A DNA stretch of 64,000 nucleotides, taken from the NCBI GenBank assembly GCA_020634935.1, contig JACKAT010000008.1, positions 1 through 64,000 on the forward strand, given 5' to 3'. Below the pieces are notes generated by a model, which saw only the letters and a list, made by a program, of their open reading frames with translations, was not told the origin of the DNA and did not search any database. Made by a program: the position numbers and the translations under genes. This DNA is from Anaerolineales bacterium (GTDB lineage: Bacteria; Chloroflexota; Anaerolineae; 4572-78; J111). This document shows, piece by piece, positions 25,778 through 34,183 of this stretch (within the stretch, counting starts at the first letter, position 1; each line of letters opens with the position of its first letter).

Positions 25778-27325
25778 ATGCTCTCAAAAATCCGCATTGA
25801 TCACCTCATCCGCTCAACCGGCATCCTGATGATCGCCTTTCTGGCCAATAAGATTTTAGCGATTGGGCGGCAGATTGTTATTGCTCGCGCCTTCGGAACC
25901 GGCGCCGACTACGACGCCTTTGTGGCCGCCTTTCGCCTGCCGGATATCCTCTTTTTGCTCATCTCCGGCGGCGCGTTAGGCACCGCTTTCATCCCCATCC
26001 TCAGCGAACGGCTAACCCGCCGGCCCGAAACCGACCCGGACGGCTGGCGGCTGACCAGCGGCGTGTTGAACACGCTGCTGCTGGTCGTTACCGCCATTGC
26101 CGTCCTCATGGCCCTTCTGGCCAACCCGCTGGTCAAGTGGGTGGTCGCGCCCGGCTTCAGCCCGGATACCCAAGCCCTAACCGCCAACCTCATGCGCCTA
26201 ACGCTCATTTCGACCATTATCTTTAGTATCAGCAGTTTACTGGGCGCAGTGCTAAACACCCGGCAGCATTTTATTTTGCCGGCCATCGCCCCGCTGATGT
26301 ACAATGCGGGCATTATGGCCGGCGCGTTTTTTCTAGCGCCGGCTTTTGGCGTTTACGGGCTAATTTGGGGCGCGATTTTGGGGTCGCTGGGCCACCTGCT
26401 GATCCAAGTCCCGGGCCTCTTCCGCTACGGCATTCGCTACCACCTGCTCTTAGCCTGGGATGATCGCGATTTATGGCGCATTGCCCGGCTAATGGGGCCG
26501 CGCGTATTGAACATCGTCGTCATCCAGATCAATTTTGTGGTCATGTTCAACCTGGCCTCTCGGCTCAATGAAGGCACCGTCTCGGCTTTGGATTACGGCT
26601 GGGATTTAATGCAGATGCCGCAAACGATTATCGGCTCGGCCATTGGCATTGTGCTGTTCCCCACCCTATCAGAACTGGCGGCTCGGGGCGATATCGCCAC
26701 CCTGCGCCATACCCTGGCCCAAACCCTGCGCATCATTCTGGCCCTCTCAATTCCGGCTATGGTCGGCCTGATCGTCTTAGGCCGGCCAATTATTCAGGTT
26801 ATGTTTGAACGGGGCGAGTTTGGCCCCGACTCGACTGCGGCAGTTTATCAGTCGCTCCAGTTTTGGGCGCTGGCATTGATTGCCCACTCGGCCTTGGAGG
26901 TGGTCAACCGGGTCTTTTATGCCCAGAAAGATACGATTACGCCGTTCCTGAGTTCGGTGGTCAGTATGGTCATTAATTTAGGGCTGGCCCTGCTGCTGTA
27001 TCGTCAATTGGCGGCCGGCGGGTTAGCCCTGTCTAACGGCGTGGCGGTGACGGTCGAGGTCATTATCATGCTGGTTATCGCTCACTACCGGCTCAACGGG
27101 GTCGAAGCCGGCGCGATCCTCAAGACGCTGCTGCTCACGCTGGTAGCCGCCGGCGCGATGGGCCTGGCGGTTATGGCCTTCACCGCCTTTGCGCCCAACC
27201 TGCCGCCGCCGCTTATCGCCGCCGTTGGGGGAGTGTTGGGGATTGCTACTTATTTGGGGGTCGGACTGATAGTGGGGGTTAAAGAAATCCGGCTCCTCCC
27301 TCGCCTGGTCGGCAGAAGTGTGTAG
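25778..27325 (+). CDS. murJ: Lipid II flippase MurJ
   Basis: 515 residues, with about 14 membrane helices of the MOP/MVF family. Recognisable blocks include ARAFGTGADYDAFVAAFRLPD, GALGTAFIPI, VLNTRQHFILPA, QMPQTIIGSAIGIVLFPTLSE, FERGEFGPDST and NRVFYAQKDTITP. It moves lipid-linked peptidoglycan precursor across the cytoplasmic membrane. It has no strong ribosome site of its own and follows the DUF262 gene by 6 nt, so translational coupling is possible. Confidence 0.95.
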   Translation: MLSKIRIDHLIRSTGILMIAFLANKILAIGRQIVIARAFGTGADYDAFVAAFRLPDILFLLISGGALGTAFIPILSERLTRRPETDPDGWRLTSGVLNTLLLVVTAIAVLMALLANPLVKWVVAPGFSPDTQALTANLMRLTLISTIIFSISSLLGAVLNTRQHFILPAIAPLMYNAGIMAGAFFLAPAFGVYGLIWGAILGSLGHLLIQVPGLFRYGIRYHLLLAWDDRDLWRIARLMGPRVLNIVVIQINFVVMFNLASRLNEGTVSALDYGWDLMQMPQTIIGSAIGIVLFPTLSELAARGDIATLRHTLAQTLRIILALSIPAMVGLIVLGRPIIQVMFERGEFGPDSTAAVYQSLQFWALALIAHSALEVVNRVFYAQKDTITPFLSSVVSMVINLGLALLLYRQLAAGGLALSNGVAVTVEVIIMLVIAHYRLNGVEAGAILKTLLLTLVAAGAMGLAVMAFTAFAPNLPPPLIAAVGGVLGIATYLGVGLIVGVKEIRLLPRLVGRSV

Positions 27326-27421
27326 GTAGATAAAAAAAAATCGGCAAAATCTTGTAAATTCTGTCGATTCTCAACGCCGGTAACACCCCCCTTTTTATCG
27401 CCGCCTTCCTAATTCCGTCTG

Positions 27422-27715
27422 GCGACTCACAGATTGCGCTCGGCGACTCGCTTAATCGTTGAGTTGACTCACCTAATTCGTTTGAACGGTTATATAATCG
27501 TTGAGTTGTCTTACATAATCGGTGGCGCGTCTTATATAATCATTGGCTTATGTTATATAATCGTTGAGTTGACTCACCTAATTCGTTTGAACGGTTATAT
27601 AATCGTTGAGTTGTCTTACATAATCGGTGGCGCGTCTTATATAATCATTGGTTTGTGTTATATAATCGTTGAGTTGACTCACATAATTCGTTTGAACGCT
27701 TAGAAAATTGACGCC
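27422..27715. repeat. Array of about 14 helically phased 21-bp repeats
   Basis: The region divides cleanly into consecutive 21-bp units, most fitting TTGNCTTATATAATCGTTGAG. Five units form a 105-bp higher-order repeat; 27464-27568 and 27569-27673 differ at 2 of 105 positions, and a third copy begins at 27674. Because 21 is a multiple of 3, open frames run through the array, but their translation is only a repeat of YIIxxLxYII and has no start signal, so coding is unlikely. A 21-bp period is two DNA turns. The rest of the 679-bp gap up to 28004 holds the 27795 element and no gene. Confidence 0.85.
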
Positions 27716-27794
27716 TCGGCTGGCAAAATTGACTTATCGAGTTATCCAATCCAGCCAGCGACTCACAGATACCGTTGGTCTGATGACAAATTCC

Positions 27795-27951
27795 ATTTAA
27801 GTAATTTTCATAACTAACTTGTGAGTTTGAGACCAGGATGAATAGACAGGATTTACAGGATTTCCAAGATTAAAATAAGGAAAAATCATATTAATCCTGT
27901 TAATTCTGTCTAAATTAATGTAACAACTTAGAGTTGAAAACTACTTAAATG
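27795..27951. mobile_element. 155-bp MITE-like element, copy 1
   Basis: The ends read ATTTAAGTAATTTTCA and, inward from the other side, ATTTAAGTAGTTTTCAA. The middle contains the pair AGACAGGATTTACAGGATT and AATCCTGTTAATTCTGTCT. The same sequence recurs at 30805-30959 in the same orientation with about one difference, so movement or duplication was recent. There is no reading frame. Confidence 0.8.
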
Positions 27952-28004
27952 CTTACTCATTAACTCCCTATTCCTTACTCCCTACTTCTTACGCCTTACT
28001 TCTT

Positions 28005-29078
28005 TTACGCCGCCCTCACATAAATCGGATTGGTGAAGACCCACCCCCGTAGTTCGCCCCAATATTGGCGGTAAGCTTCTACTCGAAAGACACCCGGCCG
28101 GCGGCTGTGCCAGGTCAACTCGGTTCCCACCTGTTGAGCTACACAGCGCCCATCTTGAATCAGGCGAAGCAAGGCCGGCTGGGGGCTGGTCGCCCGCAGT
28201 TCCACTGCGTCTTGCAAGATGAGCGTGTCGCCCATCATCGCGCCGGTCGAGCCACTTTGGGCGGTAAACTCAAAGCCACGGGGGGAGGGGATCAGGCTGT
28301 TGCCGATAAAGCAGTGGCCGGCGCTGAGGGCCTGATAAATTTGCTGCTGCGCTTGCTGCGTATCATGAGACAGCCCCTCAGATAAAATAAGGTGCGTGTT
28401 GACCGCTTTAAACAAATATTCATAGGGATAGACCGTCCGGGTCAACGGGCCAAGGGAGAACGACATGGCATGGGCATCGGAGCCGCCGATAGCCACGACC
28501 TTTTGCCCTGTGGCCAGCAGTTCGTCCCACTTGGCCAGCACCTCCGGAAAGGGCGCGGTTAGGACCCACTGCGGGAGATAAGCCCCGGCCACGGCCCGAG
28601 GCCACAGCGTGCGCAGCCGCCACTTAACATCGGTCATGGCATTCCACAGTTCGATGCCGGTGTAGCCGCAGATATCCCAGCTAATCCAGGGATAGGTTTC
28701 GGCGGCGGCCCGCAGCCCCGGCCGTTCGAGAGGATGCGCTAAAAAGCACAAGCCGCCGGCCTGGTTGACGGTATCGATCAATCGCTGCGGATCGGCGGCG
28801 GCGCCGTTCAGATCGTGGCTGATAAAATGGCACAGCATATGGTTGAGTTCCGGATCGAGCCGTTGATCGTTGATCTCCTGGCCCATCAAACGGAGAATCG
28901 AGCGGCCGGTAGCCGCATCTTGATACCAGCCTTCAACCCCATCAACCCAGGTATTATGATCGGTGTAAACAATAAAATCCAAACCCGCTCTGGCGGCGGC
29001 TGAAGCCACCTCGTCATGAGTGCCGGCGCCGTCGGAAGCGGTGGTGTGTAAATGGAGATTTCCTATAATTTCGGGCAT
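28005..29078 (-). CDS. PHP-domain metal-dependent phosphoesterase
   Basis: 357 residues. The PHP domain has the first metal motif HLHTTASDG (residues 9-17), YTDHNTW, a middle FLAHPLERPG block, and GGSDAH near residue 200. The C-terminal 100 residues form a beta-rich domain. Relatives hydrolyse phosphodiesters or small phosphorylated molecules; the substrate here is unknown. The next gene upstream on the strand, a cyclodeaminase-like protein, ends 31 nt before its start, suggesting an operon. Confidence 0.86.
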   Translation of the reverse strand: MPEIIGNLHLHTTASDGAGTHDEVASAAARAGLDFIVYTDHNTWVDGVEGWYQDAATGRSILRLMGQEINDQRLDPELNHMLCHFISHDLNGAAADPQRLIDTVNQAGGLCFLAHPLERPGLRAAAETYPWISWDICGYTGIELWNAMTDVKWRLRTLWPRAVAGAYLPQWVLTAPFPEVLAKWDELLATGQKVVAIGGSDAHAMSFSLGPLTRTVYPYEYLFKAVNTHLILSEGLSHDTQQAQQQIYQALSAGHCFIGNSLIPSPRGFEFTAQSGSTGAMMGDTLILQDAVELRATSPQPALLRLIQDGRCVAQQVGTELTWHSRRPGVFRVEAYRQYWGELRGWVFTNPIYVRAA

Positions 29079-29108
29079 AGATCCATAGTTAAGGAATAAG
29101 AACTGTTT

Positions 29109-29675
29109 TTAGCTGGATTGGCCAGATGACAATTGAGCCAGTTGGCGGGTCAGGTCCACCATAACCGCTTGATATTTTTGGACCGAGTCAGAAGTGGTCT
29201 CCGCAGCCACATTATCGGCCAATAACCGCAGCGCGGCCCGGGCCGTGCTGGCCAAAAGATAAACAGCAATTTCCAAATCGCCGGCAACCTCTTGGTAAGT
29301 CAAGGAACGAAAATCGTGTAATAGTTGAGCGGCTTGCGTTGACAGCCGGGCAATCTCGGTTGAATAGTCACATAAGGCCAGATGGTAGCCGTTGACCGCC
29401 GCCAGGGTATCATCGATGCGTCCGGTTGAGATATCCTGGTTTGACCATTCGACCAGAGTATCTTTAAGGTGGGCCATCTGCCCGATGCGGGCGGTGACAT
29501 CTTGCCAATCCAATTTATCAACCTGATGGTCTAAACTTAGCTGCATACAGGCCTCGGCCAGGGCAGCCGCATGCGCCGCCATGAGGGCAATCACCGGCCC
29601 GGTCATTGGGTAGTACTGGTCGCTCACGGCATCGATGTATTGGCGTACAGTTTTGCTGGTAAATTGGGCTTCCAT
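29109..29675 (-). CDS. Cyclodeaminase/cyclohydrolase (FTCD_C)-like protein with lost motif
   Basis: 188 residues, all helical. The pattern TVRQYIDAVSDQYYPMTGPVIALMAAHAAALAEACMQLS has the same layout as the start of the FTCD_C/FchA family (short helix, PGGGS loop, Ala-rich helix, LS/LT), and later segments match the family's helix order (VNGYHLAL; AGDLEIAVYLLASTARAALRLLADNV). The PGGG loop is replaced by MTGP and the catalytic Asp region is weak, so folate cyclodeaminase activity is doubtful. It precedes the PHP gene by 30 nt. It could also be an unrelated helical bundle. Confidence 0.5.
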   Translation of the reverse strand: MEAQFTSKTVRQYIDAVSDQYYPMTGPVIALMAAHAAALAEACMQLSLDHQVDKLDWQDVTARIGQMAHLKDTLVEWSNQDISTGRIDDTLAAVNGYHLALCDYSTEIARLSTQAAQLLHDFRSLTYQEVAGDLEIAVYLLASTARAALRLLADNVAAETTSDSVQKYQAVMVDLTRQLAQLSSGQSS

Positions 29676-29745
29676 AACGTGCTCCTGTTGGGAAGGTAAT
29701 GTGAGTTAACGAAGTTGGCCTAAAGCTTAAGAAAGCTAATGAATT

Positions 29746-29886
29746 AGGACTTACGCAGTTGGGTGAAACGAACCAGGTGACAGTCACTTTTTGCCGAAAA
29801 TGAACGTCTGTTTAGCCCAAATAGGTCGATTTATAACACCCAAGTGACTGTCACCTTTTGAACTGCGTAACTCATATGAACGTCCT
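29746..29886. repeat. Nested palindrome with AGGACTTACGCAGTT ends
   Basis: An inner 15-bp perfect inverted repeat, AGGTGACAGTCACTT (29775-29789) and its complement (29842-29856), lies within outer arms TTACGCAGTT (29751-29760) and AACTGCGTAA (29861-29870), with AGGAC and GTCCT beyond. AGGACTTACGCA-type ends are common on small bacterial transposable elements. It begins the 708-bp gene-free stretch 29676-30383. Confidence 0.6.
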
Positions 29887-29935
29887 GATTCTACATGACT
29901 ACGCTGACAAGCACAAATAAGTTAGAAAGATCGAA

Positions 29936-30249
29936 GTAAGCGTTCAACTATCAGCCATTAAGGATCGGCTATTAAATAACTTGAGCCGTCAGGCCGGAGA
30001 GGGGAGATTAGAGATAAGGAGATTGGCCTTAACAATCTCCCCATCGCCCTATCTCCTTATCTCCATCTTCAGTCTTGTTGAAGTTATTTAATGACCATTC
30101 CTAAATAACTTAGGCGACCTGACCAGAGATTAGAGATGGGGCGATAGGGCGATGGGCCATAGAAATTGCCTTATCACCTAATCGCCTTATCTCCCCTTTT
30201 AGCGTTGCGGAAGTTATTTATTTTTCACTCTTTAGAGCTGAACGCTTAC
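29936..30249. mobile_element. MITE-like element, GTAAGCGTTCA family, copy B, with nested hairpins
   Basis: The terminal repeats match copies A and C: left GTAAGCGTTCAAC, right (inward) GTAAGCGTTCAGC. The 314-bp interior differs from A and C and contains two hairpins built from GAGATTAGAGATAAGGAG/CTCCTTATCTC-like arms (about 29998-30066 and 30125-30198), each flanked by AAGTTATTTA or TTATTTAAT. It looks like one element with palindromic insertions. Confidence 0.65.
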
Positions 30250-30282
30250 AGATTAAGTTTTCAAAATGGCGATATTTGTCTA

Positions 30283-30311
30283 TAGACCTAAATAAAGTTT
30301 TCAGCTATAAT
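30283..30311 (+). promoter_or_regulatory. Possible promoter of receiver gene
   Basis: A perfect TATAAT at 30306-30311 has TAGACC 17 bp upstream. It is 72 bp before the ATG at 30384 and just outside the end of MITE copy B. Confidence 0.45.
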
Positions 30312-30383
30312 GTTGTGGCTCAGGCAGCGAAACCTTAACAGCTAAATTGTGGGTGCAAATTAGAGGTTTTGGGAGGAAACTCT

Positions 30384-30773
30384 ATGATGGATAGTAAAAA
30401 CATACCCCGCGTGCTATACGTGGAGGACGAAAAAGATTTGCGCGAGCCCATCTCGCAGATGTTGGAAATTTTGGGTTATGAAGTCGATTGCGCGATTAAC
30501 GGGGCGGAAGGCGTAGAAAAGGCTGAAAGTTGGCAGCCGGATTTTATTTTAATGGATATTCGTATGCCGAAAGTGGATGGCTTCGAGGCCACACGCCGGT
30601 TACGCAGCAATCCCATCACCCAGAAAATCCCCATTTTCATGTTATCCGCTTATGATGACGCTAAAACGCGGGCTTCTTGTCGCGAAGTAGGCGCGGATGG
30701 GTTTCTGGCCAAGCCGGCCGACATTGAAAAGATCGATGCCACGATCCGCCGAACGCTGGGGATGGTGGGGTAG
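30384..30773 (+). CDS. Single-domain response regulator (receiver)
   Basis: 129 residues from ATG 30384, preceded at 7 nt by GGGAGGA; an in-frame TTG at 30369 lies upstream of that site. It is CheY-like: acidic VEDEKD, phospho-Asp in FILMDIRMPKVDG, Ser in FMLSAYDD, Lys in FLAKPADIEK. There is no output domain. It stands alone between repeat elements, so its kinase must be elsewhere. Confidence 0.9.
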   Translation: MMDSKNIPRVLYVEDEKDLREPISQMLEILGYEVDCAINGAEGVEKAESWQPDFILMDIRMPKVDGFEATRRLRSNPITQKIPIFMLSAYDDAKTRASCREVGADGFLAKPADIEKIDATIRRTLGMVG

Positions 30774-30804
30774 GTAGTGAGTTCGTCGGTTGAATAGTTG
30801 ATAG

Positions 30805-30959
30805 ATTAAGTAATTTTCATAACTAACTTGTGAGTTTGAGACCAGGATGAATAGACAGGATTTACAGGATTTCCAAGATTAAAATAAGTAAAAATCATAT
30901 TAATCCTGTTAATTCTGTCTAAATTAATGTAACAACTTAGAGTTGAAAACTACTTAAAT
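30805..30959. mobile_element. 155-bp MITE-like element, copy 2
   Basis: Same sequence and orientation as 27795-27951, with about one base difference (AATAAGTAAAA versus AATAAGGAAAA). It lies 32 bp after the receiver stop, between it and the minus-strand kinase gene. Confidence 0.8.
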
Positions 30960-31082
30960 AGATGGGCGGTAGTTGGTTGGCTAGGGTGTTAGTAGAGGTA
31001 GGATAGATACAGCTTTTCTTCGCCTCAGCCCTAGCCTTAAGAAAATGGATGATATTCTCGCCCAACCCACCTAATTCTGTCC

Positions 31083-32321
31083 TCAACTCGTTACCGGCAG
31101 AATGAAACTGAAGCGCGTACCATGCCCCAGCTGGCTGTCCACCCAAATCTGCCCTTTATGCGCCTCGATGATCCGCTTGGCGATGGCTAAGCCTAACCCC
31201 GCCCCACCTGTTTCCCGGCTGCGGCTTTTTTCTCCCCGAAAGAATTGATCAAAAATGTGCGGCAAATCCTCCGGATCGATCCCCTCGCCGGTGTCTTCAA
31301 CATCCACTTGAACCCCCTGCGGCACGATCTTAGTCACCAAACAAATTGTGCCGGTTTCAGGTGTATGCCGGATGGCATTTTGGACTAAGTTATAGACCAC
31401 GCGCTGCACTTTATCAAACTCAGCCATAATCATTGGCAAATCCTCGTAAAAAATCGGCTGGAGCGAGACATTTTTATTCCGAGCCTGCTGCTGCATCGAC
31501 TCCAAGATGTCGGACAGCATATCATTGAGATTAACCGGTTCCAGCCGGAGCTGCACCTGTTCAGCCTCCAATTTCGATAGTTCAAACAGATCGTTAATCA
31601 GATTCGACAAATTCTCCGTTTGAGACCGGATATTGGTGTGATAACGCTGAACCATCGCCGGGTCGGTTACAACCCCATCGGCCACGGCCTCGATCATGGC
31701 TCTAATGGAGGTTAACGGCGTGCGTAGATCATGGCTAACGGCGGCGATGAGGTCGCGGCGGGCCTGCTCCATCTCCTTTTGGCGGGCAAAAGAGCGCTGT
31801 AGCTCATCGGCCATCATATTGAAGGCTTCGGCTACGTCGGAAAGTTCGTCAGCCTCATTCAGATCAACCCGCACCGAAAAATCGCCCAGCGCCACCTGGT
31901 GCGCCCCCTTTTGCAGCAGCCACAACGATCGAGTGATATTGCTGGCCAGCAAATAACCGAACGAAGCGGAAATGAGCGCTGCGAAGATTAACAGCAGCCC
32001 CAATAGTAAAAAATCATGGGTAGAAACAAACATAAGTCTCGATGTAACGTAAATATTGAGGATGGCAATAACAATGCCCAGGCTGTAGGCCAATAAAATT
32101 TTATATTTGATACTGCGCAGCCATTTTCGGCCCAGGGCAAAAACGAGATAGCCGCCCAACAATGACGGCAAACTGGACGTCATCAAAAATTGGATCAGAT
32201 CCTTCAAATCGCTGGGAGGAGCCTGCATCACGTAAATAGCGATAGCGAGCGCCACCAAAAGGGCAATGCCCACCCCCGCCAGCAGCGGCCAAAACTCCTG
32301 CATCCTAAATTTAAGAGTCAA
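31083..32321 (-). CDS. HAMP sensor histidine kinase
   Basis: 412 residues. Four hydrophobic segments (about 11-31, 48-65, 73-97, 104-127) replace the usual two and leave little outside the membrane, so it may sense a signal in the membrane. HAMP is at about 128-180, phospho-His197 is in SHDLRTPLTS, and HATPase_c has NLVQNAIRHTP, DTGEGIDP, FDQFFRGEKSRSR and GAGLGLAIA. It starts 2 nt after the stop of the regulator gene, so the two form a pair. Confidence 0.94.
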   Translation of the reverse strand: MTLKFRMQEFWPLLAGVGIALLVALAIAIYVMQAPPSDLKDLIQFLMTSSLPSLLGGYLVFALGRKWLRSIKYKILLAYSLGIVIAILNIYVTSRLMFVSTHDFLLLGLLLIFAALISASFGYLLASNITRSLWLLQKGAHQVALGDFSVRVDLNEADELSDVAEAFNMMADELQRSFARQKEMEQARRDLIAAVSHDLRTPLTSIRAMIEAVADGVVTDPAMVQRYHTNIRSQTENLSNLINDLFELSKLEAEQVQLRLEPVNLNDMLSDILESMQQQARNKNVSLQPIFYEDLPMIMAEFDKVQRVVYNLVQNAIRHTPETGTICLVTKIVPQGVQVDVEDTGEGIDPEDLPHIFDQFFRGEKSRSRETGGAGLGLAIAKRIIEAHKGQIWVDSQLGHGTRFSFILPVTS

Positions 32322-32323
32322 AG

Positions 32324-33028
32324 TTATTTATCCATAGCAAACTTATAGCCAACGCCCCAAACGGTCAAAATATACTCCGGCTTGGTCGGGCGCGTTTCGA
32401 TTTTTTCGCGCAGCCGCCGCACGTGAACCGTCACCGTGCTGGAGTCGCCAAAAAAATCGTAGCCCCAGACGTGATCGAGGACTTGATCGCGGGTAAAGAC
32501 CTGGCCGGGATGGTTCATGAAGAACCACAACAGATCAAACTCCTTGGCAGTTAGAATGACTTCCTGATTGTTAACCAAAACCTGACGGGTGGTGGGATTA
32601 ACCGTGATACTGCCGATAGTGAGCGGCTGAGCCTGGGCATCGACGGTGGCTTTACCACTGACACGCCGCAGCACCGCTTTGACCCGCGCCACCAACTCTT
32701 TCGGACTGAACGGTTTGGTCACGTAATCATCGGCCCCCAGTTCCAGGCCGGTGATGCGGTCGGCCTCCTCGCTCTTGGCGGTGAGCATAATAATCGGGAT
32801 GTTATAATCCCCTTCGCGCAAGATGCGGGTAATTTGAAGGCCATTGATGGCCGGCAGCATCAAATCGAGCACGATCAAATCGGGCGATTTGCGCTCGATG
32901 GCTTGCAGGGCGGCAGCGCCATCGCCGGCGACTTCAACCTCATACCCTTCTCGCTGCAAGTAAAGCTCGACCACTTCGCGGATATTCGGTTCGTCGTCAA
33001 CAACCAAGATGTGGAGTTTGTTAGACAC
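32324..33028 (-). CDS. OmpR/PhoB-family response regulator
   Basis: 234 residues. The receiver has VVDDEPN, phospho-Asp in LIVLDLMLPAING, Thr in IMLTAKS and Lys in DYVTKPFSPKE. The winged-helix output has LTAKEFDLLWFFMNHPGQVFTRDQVLDHVWGY and STVTVHVRRLREKIE. Its kinase follows after 2 nt. A MITE (copy C) lies 14 bp upstream of its start and may have brought or disrupted promoter signals. Confidence 0.95.
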   Translation of the reverse strand: MSNKLHILVVDDEPNIREVVELYLQREGYEVEVAGDGAAALQAIERKSPDLIVLDLMLPAINGLQITRILREGDYNIPIIMLTAKSEEADRITGLELGADDYVTKPFSPKELVARVKAVLRRVSGKATVDAQAQPLTIGSITVNPTTRQVLVNNQEVILTAKEFDLLWFFMNHPGQVFTRDQVLDHVWGYDFFGDSSTVTVHVRRLREKIETRPTKPEYILTVWGVGYKFAMDK

Positions 33029-33042
33029 AAGTAAAGTCCTTT

Positions 33043-33179
33043 GTAAGCGTTCAGCCCTTAGCGGTCAGCTATCAGCTTTTGGCTAAACTTTGTCGTAAAT
33101 ACCAGATTACAGAGCCGGTCTTAAGGGCTCAATTGATAACGTTAGGTCCAAAGCTGAAGGCTGATAGCTGAACGCTTTC
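33043..33179. mobile_element. MITE-like element, GTAAGCGTTCA family, copy C
   Basis: 137 bp, ends GTAAGCGTTCAGC and, inward from the right, GAAAGCGTTCAGC. It aligns with the reverse complement of copy A throughout. It fills almost the whole gap between the thioredoxin gene stop (33182) and the regulator start (33028). Confidence 0.75.
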
Positions 33180-33181
33180 TT

Positions 33182-34087
33182 TTAGATATCTTCCGCCAGC
33201 AGCGCCTGAATAATTTCTTCCTGCTGATCGTACCGGCCTTCGCCAATGTGAATGTGCCGCACGTTGCCGGCTTTGTCGATAAAATATTTGCTGGGCCAGT
33301 AGCGTTGGTTGAACGGTTTCTTATAGGAGCGCCAGGTCTGCCAATCGTTATCAATGGCGACGGCATAAGGCACGTCGAGACGCACCAAGGCATCCTTGAC
33401 ATTGTCGAGGTCCTGTTCATAACCGAACTCAGGCGTATGAACGCCGATGATAACCAAGCCATCATCGGCATACTTATTATGCCATTCGCGCAGCGACGGA
33501 ATAACGTGGATACAGTTAATACAGCCGAACGTCCAAAATTCGACAATAACCACCTTGCCATGCAAGTCGGCCAGCTTCAATGGTTCAGAATTCAGCCACA
33601 CTTCGTTATTGAGTTCAGGGGGAACGCCTTTGATATCTAAACCGGCCAGCAGCTCAAGCTGCTCGGCCGTCGGGGCCGGATGGTTCTGGTTGATCATGGC
33701 TACCTCTTCTGACTCAACGGTCTGATCTTGAACTGAAGCTTCGACGGCAACCGGCGCCGCCTGAGGCGGAACGGTCAGGTCGGCCACCGCTGCCAAATCA
33801 TCGGGAATAAACAGCCGCTGGCCCACTTCGATTACGTCGGGGTTGGTAATGGTCGTGTAAGTGGTATCTTCGGTGGCTTTGGCGTTAGTCGCCTCGACAA
33901 TGGCTTGGTAGGCCAATGGATCGCCATAAAACTTATCGGCCAACTTGCTGAGCCAGTCATCGGCCTGCACGATATAGTCCTGGCCGCTGTCGCTACCCTC
34001 CGGCGGCGGGGCTGCAACCACGACCCGATAACCGATCAAGACCATTATGGCGACAAGCATCACAACGACATTGGTTCGATTTAACAT
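33182..34087 (-). CDS. Secreted LysM-like and thioredoxin (TlpA/DipZ-like) fusion
   Basis: 301 residues from ATG 34087, preceded by AAGGGGAAAT; an ATG 21 nt further up is less well placed. An N-terminal signal or anchor (about 6-26) is followed by a LysM-like domain at about 37-97 (DYIVQADDWLSKLADKFYGDP...VGQRLFIP) that could bind peptidoglycan. The thioredoxin fold runs from about 150 to the end, with CxxC C189/C192 in WTFGCINC, like the DipZ C-terminal domain, and a cis-Pro region at WPSKYFID. It would act outside the membrane in thiol-disulfide exchange. Confidence 0.87.
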   Translation of the reverse strand: MLNRTNVVVMLVAIMVLIGYRVVVAAPPPEGSDSGQDYIVQADDWLSKLADKFYGDPLAYQAIVEATNAKATEDTTYTTITNPDVIEVGQRLFIPDDLAAVADLTVPPQAAPVAVEASVQDQTVESEEVAMINQNHPAPTAEQLELLAGLDIKGVPPELNNEVWLNSEPLKLADLHGKVVIVEFWTFGCINCIHVIPSLREWHNKYADDGLVIIGVHTPEFGYEQDLDNVKDALVRLDVPYAVAIDNDWQTWRSYKKPFNQRYWPSKYFIDKAGNVRHIHIGEGRYDQQEEIIQALLAEDI

Positions 34088-34183
34088 CAATTTCCCCTTT
34101 CCTTGCAATTAAATACTAAAACGATGGTGACATTGAGTCTAAAGGAGAAATCTTACAATTTTATTGCCGGACTTATTCTCAAC

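Noticed and set aside
27434..27703. An 89-codon open frame inside the 21-bp array, giving YII-rich repeats
   Set aside because: The period is a multiple of three, so frames stay open by chance; there is no ribosome site or family match.
27422..27715. The 21-bp array as a CRISPR
   Set aside because: No unique spacers between units; the units run directly into one another and cas genes are absent.
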